A DNA stretch of 12,539 nucleotides, from positions 1-12,539 of the forward strand of contig JBBQRS010000127.1 in the NCBI GenBank assembly GCA_038214535.1, read 5' to 3'. A program made the position numbers and the translations under genes. The stretch is from JBBQRS01 sp038214535 (GTDB lineage: Bacteria; Chloroflexota; Anaerolineae; CG2-30-64-16). A model generated the notes under the pieces. That model was given only the letters and a program-made list of their open reading frames with translations, was not told where the DNA came from and ran no database searches. Position 1 is the first letter of the stretch. Every line of letters begins with the position of its first letter. Shown one piece after another: positions 6,668 through 12,539 of this stretch.

Positions 6668-6728
6668 TTTGTAGTAACGGCTTCAGCCGTGGGCTTGCCC
6701 CCGCAACGGCTGAAGCCGTCACTACAAA
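6668..6728. repeat. Palindromic intergenic element B (23-nt arms, one mismatch)
   Basis: Arms at 6668-6690 and 6706-6728 pair over 22 of 23 positions around a 15-nt loop; the only mismatch is A6676 against C6720. The arms begin TTTGTAGTAACGGC and end GCCGTCACTACAAA. The loop contains GGGC and GCCC. The element lies between the end of tsaC and the promoter of the GT4 operon. No T-tract follows on either strand, so it is more likely a REP or MITE-like repeat than a simple terminator. From memory, the ACGGCTGAAGCCGT core recurs in intergenic DNA of many environmental bacteria; this has not been searched. Confidence 0.75.
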
Positions 6729-6769
6729 GGAGAGCAATGCGGAATCTTCGGATAGACGTCCACCTTTAA

Positions 6770-6799
6770 ATCCGCGTTCATCTGTGCTCGTCCGCGTCC
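6770..6799. repeat. Three tandem degenerate 10-nt repeats
   Basis: The units ATCCGCGTTC, ATCTGTGCTC and GTCCGCGTCC follow each other without spacing between element B and the tsaC stop. They fit the consensus RTCYGYGYYC. From memory, similar ATCYGCGTTC phrases occur as intergenic repeats in Chloroflexota and other phyla; no search was possible. Function unknown. Confidence 0.5.
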
Positions 6800-6832
6800 C
6801 ATTCTTGGATTAGTTACGGCGTGAGGGGGCGC

Positions 6833-7447
6833 TTAGCCCAGAAGCGCCATAATTTCGTCGAGGTCAATGGGGCCGGGGCGCAGCAAGCGCGGTTCGGGGC
6901 CGGTGAGGTCAACGATGGTGGAGGGGACGCCGCCGGGGCAGGGGCCGCCGTCCAGGATGATGGCGACGCGGCCGGCGAGTTGCGCCGCGACATCCCCCGC
7001 AGTGACGGGGCTGGTCTGCCCGGAGAGGTTGGCGCTGGTGGCGGCCAGCGGCGCGCCCACCGCGCGAATCAAGGCGCGCGCCAGGTCGTGATCGGGCACG
7101 CGCACCGCCAACGTGTCGCTGCCCGCGGTCACCTCCGCGGGGATAGACGGGGCCTTCGGGACGACGAGGGTCAGCGGGCCGGGCCAGAACGCAGCGGCCA
7201 GCCGCAACGCGTCGGGCGATAGGTCGTGCGCGACGAGCGCGAGGTCGGCAGGGTCGGCCAGCAGCACAGGGATCGCTTTATCGCCGGGGCGCAGCTTCGC
7301 CAGATAGAGCCTGTGGACGGCGGCAGCGTCCCAGACGAGCGCGCCCACGCCGTAGACGGTGTCCGTGGGGAAGGCTGCGAGCTCACCGGCGCGGAGCAGC
7401 GCGACGGCGCGCGCAAAATCTTCGGACGGATGCTCAGGCGTGACCAT
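6833..7447 (-). CDS. tsaC: L-threonylcarbamoyladenylate synthase (TsaC/YrdC/Sua5 family)
   Basis: The 204-residue protein is a single YrdC domain. It makes threonylcarbamoyl-AMP from threonine, bicarbonate and ATP in the cytoplasm, the first step of t6A37 formation in tRNAs reading ANN codons. Motifs are FPTDTVYGVG (26-35), the KLRPGDKAIP loop (51-60) whose Lys and Arg match the family KxR signature, ATSANLSG (136-143) and PSTIVDLTG (175-183). The length fits TsaC; the extra C-terminal Sua5 domain is absent. ATG at 7447 overlaps the end of the HAD gene by 14 nt, implying translational coupling as the last gene of the prfA operon. A 7-bp hairpin (6828-6848) spans its stop codon but lacks a T-tract. 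Confidence 0.94.
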   Translation of the reverse strand: MVTPEHPSEDFARAVALLRAGELAAFPTDTVYGVGALVWDAAAVHRLYLAKLRPGDKAIPVLLADPADLALVAHDLSPDALRLAAAFWPGPLTLVVPKAPSIPAEVTAGSDTLAVRVPDHDLARALIRAVGAPLAATSANLSGQTSPVTAGDVAAQLAGRVAIILDGGPCPGGVPSTIVDLTGPEPRLLRPGPIDLDEIMALLG

Positions 7448-8270
7448 TGCGGAGGAGGAAACGTTCGATCACTTCGACCACGCCATCTTCGCTGACAGGC
7501 GGGGCCACCCAATCGGCGACCGCGTGTACGTCAGGCGTTGCGTTGCGCATGGCGACGCCCAGCCCGGCCCACGCGACCATGCTCACGTCGTTGCCCGAAT
7601 CGCCCACCGCAATCACCTCTTCACGCGCCACACCGAAGCGTTCGGCCACGAAGGCCAGCGCCGTGCCCTTCGACGCGACGGGCGAAGTGACCTCCACGAA
7701 AAGCTCGTGCGAGCGCACCACCGATAGGCGACCGTCGAAACGCTGCGCGAGTTGGGCAACCAGCACGTCGTTCTCTTCCGGCTCACCGATGAAAAGGCCC
7801 TTGAGCGGAACCAGCCCGTGCGCATGGATCTCACGCACCGCAGCCGCCAGATCCGGCGTCGTGCCGGCGGGGATGCCGAACCAGAGATCATAAAACTCTT
7901 TCGAGCGGGTCGTGTGCGAGTAGTAGATGCGTTCCTCGCTGTAGAGGGTGAGTTCCAGCGCCTGTCCTTCGGCCAACGCGATGACCTCGTCGAGCGGCGC
8001 GGCCGGCAGGTGCTCCGAGTAGAGCGTCGCGTGGTCACCCGCCAGTTCCTTCACCAGCGCGCCTTGGAAGCAAACCAGCGGCGTGCGTAGACTGAAAGCT
8101 TCCGCATAACGTTGCGCCGACAGGAAGGGTCGGCCCGTCGCCAACACGACGTGTACGCCGCGCGCCGCGGCTTCGGCCACGGCCCGTCGCACGCGGGCGT
8201 TCGGCAACTGGCCGCCCTCTACGGCGGTGCCGTCCAGGTCGAGTGCGATCAGTTGGTAAGGCGAACTCAC
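7434..8270 (-). CDS. Cof-type HAD-superfamily phosphatase
   Basis: The 278-residue protein carries all four HAD motifs: DLDGT (Asp11 nucleophile, Asp13 acid/base), ATGRP (44-48), Lys201 in ASKGTAL, and GDSGNDVSM (223-231) for Mg binding. A large insert between motifs II and III (about residues 80-190) is the C2 cap typical of Cof/YidA-type enzymes, which dephosphorylate sugar phosphates, nucleotides or other small phosphometabolites. The start is GTG at 8270, overlapping the prmC stop as GTGA. Its place between prmC and tsaC is odd for a metabolite phosphatase. It might remove a phosphorylated side product, but nothing in the sequence names a substrate. Confidence 0.92.
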   Translation of the reverse strand: MSSPYQLIALDLDGTAVEGGQLPNARVRRAVAEAAARGVHVVLATGRPFLSAQRYAEAFSLRTPLVCFQGALVKELAGDHATLYSEHLPAAPLDEVIALAEGQALELTLYSEERIYYSHTTRSKEFYDLWFGIPAGTTPDLAAAVREIHAHGLVPLKGLFIGEPEENDVLVAQLAQRFDGRLSVVRSHELFVEVTSPVASKGTALAFVAERFGVAREEVIAVGDSGNDVSMVAWAGLGVAMRNATPDVHAVADWVAPPVSEDGVVEVIERFLLRNGHA

Positions 8271-9193
8271 GTATACACCACCAGTAAACGATCCAGCCCG
8301 GCGTAGTCTGCCTCGATGGCGACCTGCGCGCTTGGGAAGGCGGCGCGGGCGATGGCCCTCGCGCTCGCCCCCTGATCCGCGCCAATCTCGAGGAAGAGGC
8401 GTGCGCCGGGGCGCAGTTTGCCCGCGCCCGCCGGGGAAGCCAGGTCGGCAAACAGAGCGCGAATCGTCTGCACGCCCTCCGGCCCACCGTCCAGCGCCAG
8501 GCTCGGCTCGAAGTCGCGAATGTCGGGGGCCAGGCCAGGCAAGTCGCCTGACGCCACGTAGGGTAAATTCGCGACGATCACGTCTACCGGCTCCGGCAGC
8601 GCATCCACCAGGTTGCCGGGAATCAGTTGGATCTGTTCGCCGAGGGCGTAACGCCAGACGTTTTGCGCGGCCACGTCGAGCGCGTCCTGTGACACGTCAA
8701 TCGCGTAGATCAATACCTCAGGCGCGTTCACGGCGAGCGCAACGGCGATTGCGCCGCTGCCCGTACCCACGTCAGCCACTTTCGGCGCCTGCCCGGTGCG
8801 CGCCAGTGCCTGCACCTGCGCCAGGGCGCGCTCGACCAGCATTTCGGTTTCGGGGCGTGGGATCAGGACATGCGGATCAACTGTTATGTCAAGCCCATAG
8901 AAGGAGCGATAGCCGATGAGGTAGGCAATCGGCTCATGGTGGATGCGTCGTCCCACCAGCGTCTCGAAGGCAACAATTTCGTCCGCGGTCATCTTATGGT
9001 CGGGATGAGCATAAAGCCGGGTCTTGCTCACCCCCAGCACATGCCCCATCAGCAAGGCGCTGTCGAGTTGGGGCGAATCCATGCCGGCCTCGCGCAAACG
9101 GCGCGACGCGGCGAGCATGGCGCGCCCCACATCCGTAGAGAGGTCCAGCTTCCAGGTGAAACCGGCGACCTCGACCTGAGATGGTTCGGTCAT
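8267..9193 (-). CDS. prmC: Peptide chain release factor N5-glutamine methyltransferase
   Basis: PrmC (HemK) methylates the glutamine of the GGQ motif in RF1 and RF2 using S-adenosylmethionine, increasing termination efficiency. The 308-residue product has the helical N-terminal substrate-recognition domain (about 20-110), including EPIAYLIGYRSFYGL (87-101) and VLIPRPETEMLVE (109-121). The Rossmann methyltransferase domain follows, with VADVGTGSGAIAVALA (139-154) and NLPY (209-212). NLPY replaces the textbook NPPY; Asn and Tyr are kept, so activity is expected. The start is ATG at 9193, one nucleotide after the prfA stop, and the GAGGAG in the prfA end serves as ribosome-binding site. Adjacency to its substrate gene prfA strengthens the call. 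Confidence 0.95.
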   Translation of the reverse strand: MTEPSQVEVAGFTWKLDLSTDVGRAMLAASRRLREAGMDSPQLDSALLMGHVLGVSKTRLYAHPDHKMTADEIVAFETLVGRRIHHEPIAYLIGYRSFYGLDITVDPHVLIPRPETEMLVERALAQVQALARTGQAPKVADVGTGSGAIAVALAVNAPEVLIYAIDVSQDALDVAAQNVWRYALGEQIQLIPGNLVDALPEPVDVIVANLPYVASGDLPGLAPDIRDFEPSLALDGGPEGVQTIRALFADLASPAGAGKLRPGARLFLEIGADQGASARAIARAAFPSAQVAIEADYAGLDRLLVVYT

Positions 9194-9194
9194 G

Positions 9195-10268
9195 CTACTC
9201 CTCGGTCAAGACCTGGAGCCGGTCCGACTGGTCGGCCGTGGCAAGCTCATCAATGAAATCGTCGAGATCGCCGGCCATCACCTGCGACAAATTGTGGACG
9301 GTCTTGCCGATGCGATGATCGGTGACACGGTTTTGCGGGAAGTTGTAGGTGCGAATCTTCTCGCTGCGCTCGCCGCTGCCCACCTGGCTGCGCCGGGTCT
9401 CGCTGCGTTCGGCCAGCCGTCGTTCTTCCTCAAGTTGATAGAGCCGAGCGCGCAGGATTTGCATCCCGCGGATGCGGTTCTGGAGTTGCGATTTCTCATC
9501 CTGGCAACTCACCACCAGGCCGGTCGGCAGGTGCGTGATGCGGACGGCGGAATCGGTGGTGTTGACACTCTGCCCACCGGGGCCGGTGGCGCGGAACACG
9601 TCAATCTTGATGTCCTCCCCGCGGATGTTCACCTCGACCTCATCCACTTCGGGCAGGACGGCCACCGTCGCCGTGGAGGTATGGATGCGACCCTGGGCTT
9701 CCGTGGTGGGCACGCGCTGCACCCGGTGGACGCCGCTCTCGTACTTCAGGCGAGAGTAAGCCCCGCGACCGCGCACCTGGAAGATGACTTCCTTGAAGCC
9801 ACCGACGCCGGTTTCGCTCTGGCTTAACAGCTCGATCTTATAGCCATGTGTGTCTGCCCACCGGCTGTACATCCGCATGAGATCAGCCGCGAACAGCCCG
9901 GCCTCATCGCCGCCCGTCCCCGCGCGCACCTCGACGATCACGTTCTTATCGTCATTGGGGTTTTTGGGCAACAGCATCAGACGGATGCGCGCCAGCCGCG
10001 CCTCCTGCTCGGCGCTAATCCGCTCGACCTCAACACGCGCCAGGTCCGCCATCTCCGGGTCGCTGTCATCGTCCGCGAGGAGAACCGCCTCGGTCAGCTC
10101 GGTTTCAGCGGCGCGATAGGCGCGATATTCGTTGACGATATCTGTGATTTCGGATTGCTCGCGCGCAAGGTCGGCCAACAGGGTCAGGTCGGATACATTG
10201 ACCGGGTCGGCCATCTGCACGTTCAGGGCGTCGTAACGGCGCGCGATCTCTTCAGCTTTTTCCAGCAC
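9195..10268 (-). CDS. prfA: Peptide chain release factor 1 (RF1)
   Basis: RF1 recognises UAA and UAG stop codons in the ribosomal A site and triggers peptide release. The 357-residue protein has the usual RF1 length. GGQ is at 231-233 in FRATGPGGQSVNTTDSAVR, and VRAGTGGDEAGLFA at 114-127. The stop-codon tripeptide is at 187-189 in RVPTTEAQGRIHTS; it reads PTT rather than the common PAT or PVT, and the PxT pattern identifies RF1, not RF2 (SPF). I chose GTG at 10268 because it gives MLEKAEEIARRYDAL, the standard RF1 N-terminus. Longer in-frame starts lie inside the phosphoribosyltransferase gene. It begins 7 nt after that gene's stop and ends 1 nt before prmC. Confidence 0.96.
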   Translation of the reverse strand: MLEKAEEIARRYDALNVQMADPVNVSDLTLLADLAREQSEITDIVNEYRAYRAAETELTEAVLLADDDSDPEMADLARVEVERISAEQEARLARIRLMLLPKNPNDDKNVIVEVRAGTGGDEAGLFAADLMRMYSRWADTHGYKIELLSQSETGVGGFKEVIFQVRGRGAYSRLKYESGVHRVQRVPTTEAQGRIHTSTATVAVLPEVDEVEVNIRGEDIKIDVFRATGPGGQSVNTTDSAVRITHLPTGLVVSCQDEKSQLQNRIRGMQILRARLYQLEEERRLAERSETRRSQVGSGERSEKIRTYNFPQNRVTDHRIGKTVHNLSQVMAGDLDDFIDELATADQSDRLQVLTEE

Positions 10269-10275
10269 GGCGGTT

Positions 10276-10824
10276 TTACCCCAGGAATACGGGCAGGTTG
10301 CCCACCGAAATGACATGGCTCCAGCGGTCGGGGTCGTTGCCTTCGGTGAAGACCGCCGCCTCGGCCAACACCTCGCCGCCGGCTTCTTCGACCAGCTTAC
10401 GCATCCCGACCAGGGTGCTGCCGGTGCTGATAACGTCATCCACAATCACGACCTGCTTGTTACGGATGAAATCGAGGTCTTTGCCGTCGAGCCAGAGGGT
10501 TTGCGGCGCGCCCGTCGTGATTGAAACGACTTCGACGCTCATCGAGCCGACCATGTAGGGCTTCTTGGTCTTGCGGGCGATCACATAGGGGATGCCCAGA
10601 CGCACCGAGAGCGCGTGGGCCAGCGGGATGCTTTTGACTTCCGCCGTGAGAATGGCGTCGGCCCCTGCGGGAAAGCGGGTCGCCAACTCGTCGGCGGCCG
10701 CCTCAACGACTTCGGTATCGCCCAGCATGTTGAAGATCGCGATCTTCACCTTCGGCGCCACCTCGAAGAGCGGCAAATCACGCGGCAGACCGCAAATCTC
10801 TACCCGATAGAATTCATCAGACAT
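10276..10824 (-). CDS. Purine-type phosphoribosyltransferase (Apt/Xpt-like)
   Basis: The 182-residue protein is a type I phosphoribosyltransferase. The PRPP-binding signature VVIVDDVISTGSTL is at 125-138, with AEVKSIPLAHALSVRLGIPY at 61-80 and RKTKKPYM at 84-91. The family transfers ribose 5-phosphate from PRPP to a nucleobase in purine salvage. This branch is often annotated adenine phosphoribosyltransferase, but the base specificity cannot be read here. The start is ATG at 10824, with GGAGGAAGG about 8-12 nt upstream. It is the first gene of the prfA operon and is divergent from the glutamate dehydrogenase gene, with which it shares a regulatory region. Confidence 0.9.
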   Translation of the reverse strand: MSDEFYRVEICGLPRDLPLFEVAPKVKIAIFNMLGDTEVVEAAADELATRFPAGADAILTAEVKSIPLAHALSVRLGIPYVIARKTKKPYMVGSMSVEVVSITTGAPQTLWLDGKDLDFIRNKQVVIVDDVISTGSTLVGMRKLVEEAGGEVLAEAAVFTEGNDPDRWSHVISVGNLPVFLG

Positions 10825-10926
10825 GACAGTAGCCTTCCTCCCATAACCGTAATCGCCCGCGATAAAACCGGCGACGGCATCCGTGATCGGAACCCATCGC
10901 CGTTTCCCAGCGTCTCACAAAGGGTA

Positions 10927-10956
10927 AGTTTACCATAGATGCGACGCAGCTTGTAA
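10927..10956 (-). promoter_or_regulatory. Candidate promoter of the prfA operon
   Basis: On the minus strand TTACAA (10951-10956) and TAAACT (10927-10932) are separated by 18 nt. Transcription would start near 10920, about 95 nt before the phosphoribosyltransferase ATG. Matches to consensus are moderate. The spacer lies inside the inverted repeat at 10935-10974. Confidence 0.35.
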
Positions 10957-10974
10957 TCGCGCGGGAGCATCTAT
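10935..10974. promoter_or_regulatory. 8-bp inverted repeat, possible shared operator
   Basis: ATAGATGC (10935-10942) and GCATCTAT (10967-10974) are perfect reverse complements with a 24-nt spacer, centred between the two candidate divergent promoters. The half-site centres are about 32 bp, or three helical turns, apart, which would suit a dimer of dimers or a looped pair. Function is inference. Confidence 0.4.
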
Positions 10975-10979
10975 CACTG

Positions 10980-11008
10980 TTGCGCGTCTGTCCGCTCCGT
11001 GCTATTCT
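10980..11008 (+). promoter_or_regulatory. Promoter of the glutamate dehydrogenase gene
   Basis: TTGCGC (10980-10985) and TATTCT (11003-11008) are separated by exactly 17 nt, and the -10 is preceded by TGC, an extended -10 element. Transcription would begin near 11015, giving a leader of about 58 nt that ends with AAGGA 7 nt before the ATG. Confidence 0.6.
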
Positions 11009-11072
11009 GGCCTGGTAAAGCCGATGCGCCGTAACGTCGGCGGCAATTTTCAACACATTCAAGGATCACGCG

Positions 11073-12335
11073 ATGTCAAGGAAGATGAGCGTTTACGAGA
11101 ACGTCACCGTGCAGTTCGCCCGGGCCTCCGACCTGATGCACCTGGACCCGGATATCCGCAAAATCCTGGAAAAGCCGGTTAACGAAGTCACCGTCAACTT
11201 TCCGGTGAAGATGGACAGCGGGGGCGTCGAAGTTTTCACGGGCTACCGTGTCCAACATAACAACGTGCTGGGGCCATTTAAGGGCGGGTTGCGTTATCAC
11301 CCGCGTGTGGATATTGACGAGGTGCGGGCGCTGGCGACCTGGATGACGTGGAAGACGGCCATCGCCGATATCCCGCTGGGGGGCGCAAAGGGCGGCATCC
11401 AGTTTGACCCGCAGCAATACTCGAAGGCGGAGCTCGAACGCATCACACGCCGGTTCACCTTCGCCCTGGGCAACACCATCGGCCCTGATTACGACATTCC
11501 GGCGCCCGATGTGAATACCAACCCGCAGATCATGGCGTGGATCCTGGACACCTATCTGTCCACGGTTCCGCCGCAGGATCGCCAGCGCAGCTATCATGTC
11601 GTAACCGGTAAACCTGTGGAGCTGGGCGGCAGCCTGGGGCGCGACAAGGCCACCGGGCAGGGCGTCGTATACATCATCCAGGAGTGGGCCAGAGATTGCC
11701 ACATTGATCTCGCGCAGATCACATACATCGTGCAGGGCTACGGCAACGTGGGCTCGTGGACAGCGCGTTTGATGGCGCCGCTGGGCGCGAAGCTGCTTGC
11801 GGTGCAGGATCACACCGGTTCCATTGCCAATGCCGCCGGGATTGACCCGGCAGACCTGCAGAAGTGGGTACAGCAAACGCGTGGCGTGGCGGACTATCCG
11901 GGGGCCGAGCCGATTGAGAGCGACGCGTTCTTCGCCACGCAGGCCGACCTGTTCATCCCGGCGGCGCTGGAGAACCAGATCACCGCGGAGACCGCGCCGC
12001 GGCTGAAGGTGCGGGCCGTGATCGAAGCGGCCAACGGGCCGACCGACCTGGACGGTGACGCCTACATGCAGAGCCACGGGATCGAGGTGCTGCCCGACAT
12101 CCTGTGCAACTCCGGCGGGGTCATCGTCAGTTATTACGAATGGCTGCAAAACAAACGCAGCGAGTTGTGGGAATTAGAAGAAGTAGATTTCAAATTGCAC
12201 CGGCGCATGATTAGCGCGTATACGCGCGTGCGCGACACGATGCATGAGTTCAACGTGGACTGGCGCACCGGCGCGTACATCGTGGCGTTGCGCCGCATCG
12301 AGAAAGTGTACAAAGACCGGGGCATCTTCCCGTAA
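11073..12335 (+). CDS. gdhA: Glu/Leu/Phe/Val dehydrogenase family, probable glutamate dehydrogenase
   Basis: The 420-residue enzyme has the length of hexameric bacterial glutamate dehydrogenase, which interconverts glutamate with 2-oxoglutarate and ammonia using NAD(P). The N-terminal domain has GPFKGGLRYHP (67-77, Lys70), TWKTA (92-96, Lys94), GGAKGGI (103-109, catalytic-type Lys106) and APDVNTN (144-150, Asp146). The Rossmann domain has VQGYGNVGS (220-228), then EAANGPT (318-324) and CNSGGVIVSYYEW (345-357). AVQDHTG (243-249) at the end of the second strand carries an acidic residue that might favour NAD; this is a weak hint. ATG at 11073 has AAGGA 7 nt upstream; ATG at 11085 is the only close alternative. 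The gene is monocistronic, transcribed away from the prfA operon, and followed by a transposase end. Confidence 0.94.
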   Translation: MSRKMSVYENVTVQFARASDLMHLDPDIRKILEKPVNEVTVNFPVKMDSGGVEVFTGYRVQHNNVLGPFKGGLRYHPRVDIDEVRALATWMTWKTAIADIPLGGAKGGIQFDPQQYSKAELERITRRFTFALGNTIGPDYDIPAPDVNTNPQIMAWILDTYLSTVPPQDRQRSYHVVTGKPVELGGSLGRDKATGQGVVYIIQEWARDCHIDLAQITYIVQGYGNVGSWTARLMAPLGAKLLAVQDHTGSIANAAGIDPADLQKWVQQTRGVADYPGAEPIESDAFFATQADLFIPAALENQITAETAPRLKVRAVIEAANGPTDLDGDAYMQSHGIEVLPDILCNSGGVIVSYYEWLQNKRSELWELEEVDFKLHRRMISAYTRVRDTMHEFNVDWRTGAYIVALRRIEKVYKDRGIFP

Positions 12336-12414
12336 TCTGCCGGCAAATCATATAACTACCGCATAAAGAGGCTTGCGCGTTCCGTCCGCAGGCCCGCGGG
12401 CTAAATAAGTCCAC

Positions 12415-12440
12415 AAAAGTCATTGGGGATTTCCAATGAC
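12415..12440 (-). terminator. Intrinsic terminator overlapping the transposase stop
   Basis: On the minus strand GTCATTGG (12433-12440) and CCAATGAC (12419-12426) form a perfect 8-bp stem with a 6-nt loop, followed directly by TTTT (12415-12418). The stem covers the transposase stop codon at 12420-12422. It would end transcription out of the insertion sequence towards the glutamate dehydrogenase gene. Confidence 0.55.
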
Positions 12441-12539
12441 AGACAGCACTTCGGCGCGATGGCTGTCGAGATCGGTTAGGAACTGTTCGACGGCGGCGAC
12501 CAGGTCGGTAATACTGGCGAACAAGTGATTATGCGTGAC
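12420..12539 (-). CDS. IS630-like transposase, C-terminal fragment (partial at right edge)
   Basis: From the right edge the minus strand encodes 39 residues followed by TGA. They open VTHNHLFASITDLVAAVEQF and end VLSVIGNPQ. This resembles the C-terminal helix and tail of IS630/Tc1-type DDE transposases, which typically end in THNxxF...L..A...F...VLS.IGN. Only this tail is visible, so the catalytic DDE residues and whether the copy is intact cannot be judged. The insertion-sequence end is expected between the glutamate dehydrogenase stop (12335) and 12420. ATAAGTCCACAAAAGT at 12405-12420 is the best candidate for part of the terminal inverted repeat. Confidence 0.65.
   Translation of the reverse strand, partial: VTHNHLFASITDLVAAVEQFLTDLDSHRAEVLSVIGNPQ

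Noticed and set aside
6828..6848. 7-bp hairpin GGCGCTT/AAGCGCC across the tsaC stop as a terminator
   Set aside because: No T-tract follows on the minus strand, so it cannot be called an intrinsic terminator from sequence alone.
10817..11062. 81-codon minus-strand frame in the spacer upstream of the phosphoribosyltransferase
   Set aside because: It overlaps both divergent promoters and the next start codon, has no recognisable motif, and ends inside the next gene.
11076..12149. 357-codon open frame on the minus strand opposite gdhA
   Set aside because: It lies fully antisense to a textbook glutamate dehydrogenase and its translation is low-complexity Arg/His/Gly-rich with no family motifs, as expected for a GC-rich shadow frame.
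1..12539. CRISPR array, tRNA or rRNA genes
   Set aside because: No regularly spaced direct repeats, no recognisable tRNA T-loop or acceptor pattern, and no rRNA-like conserved stretches were seen on either strand.

Overview
The window looks like chromosomal DNA from a high-GC member of the Chloroflexota, most likely the Anaerolineae or a relative. This is inferred from gene style, not from a database search: a cyclase-STAND ATPase fusion, the order prfA-prmC-(HAD)-tsaC, a small tail-anchored DLRR protein next to a MurJ-type flippase, and palindromic intergenic repeats. Nearly all genes lie on the minus strand in two tightly packed operons. Many open reading frames on the opposite strand are GC-driven shadows.

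Layout. 1-1082 (-): N-terminal 360 residues of a class III nucleotidyl cyclase fused to an NTPase, cut by the left edge. 1225-2049 (+): unrecognised multi-pass membrane protein, probably TTG-started. 2059-2358 (-): 99-residue tail-anchored protein with its own promoter and a foldable leader. 2520-6559 (-): envelope-glycan operon in transcription order GT4 glycosyltransferase, WecG/TagA/CpsF glycosyltransferase, RfaE2-like nucleotidyltransferase, MurJ-family flippase, driven by an extended -10 promoter at about 6620. 6560-6832: spacer with that promoter, a 61-nt palindromic repeat and a short tandem repeat. 6833-10824 (-): phosphoribosyltransferase, prfA (RF1), prmC (RF1/RF2 glutamine methyltransferase), Cof-type HAD phosphatase, tsaC (tRNA t6A synthesis), with 1-14 nt junctions. 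10825-11072: divergent promoter region with an inverted repeat. 11073-12335 (+): glutamate dehydrogenase family enzyme. 12420-12539 (-): C-terminal end of an IS630-like transposase with a terminator hairpin, running off the right edge.

How the genes work together. The prfA operon is a translation-fidelity unit: PrmC methylates the GGQ glutamine of RF1, and TsaC makes the threonylcarbamoyl-AMP used for t6A37 in tRNA. The GT4-WecG-RfaE2-flippase operon looks like a route for building and flipping a lipid-linked surface glycan. Its flippase has lost most of the charged cavity residues known from E. coli MurJ, which suggests a substrate other than lipid II. No CRISPR array, rRNA or tRNA was seen. 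I found no convincing new defence or mobile system. The best leads are the altered flippase, the palindromic elements, the leader structure of the 99-residue gene and the operator-like repeat between the phosphoribosyltransferase and glutamate dehydrogenase genes.
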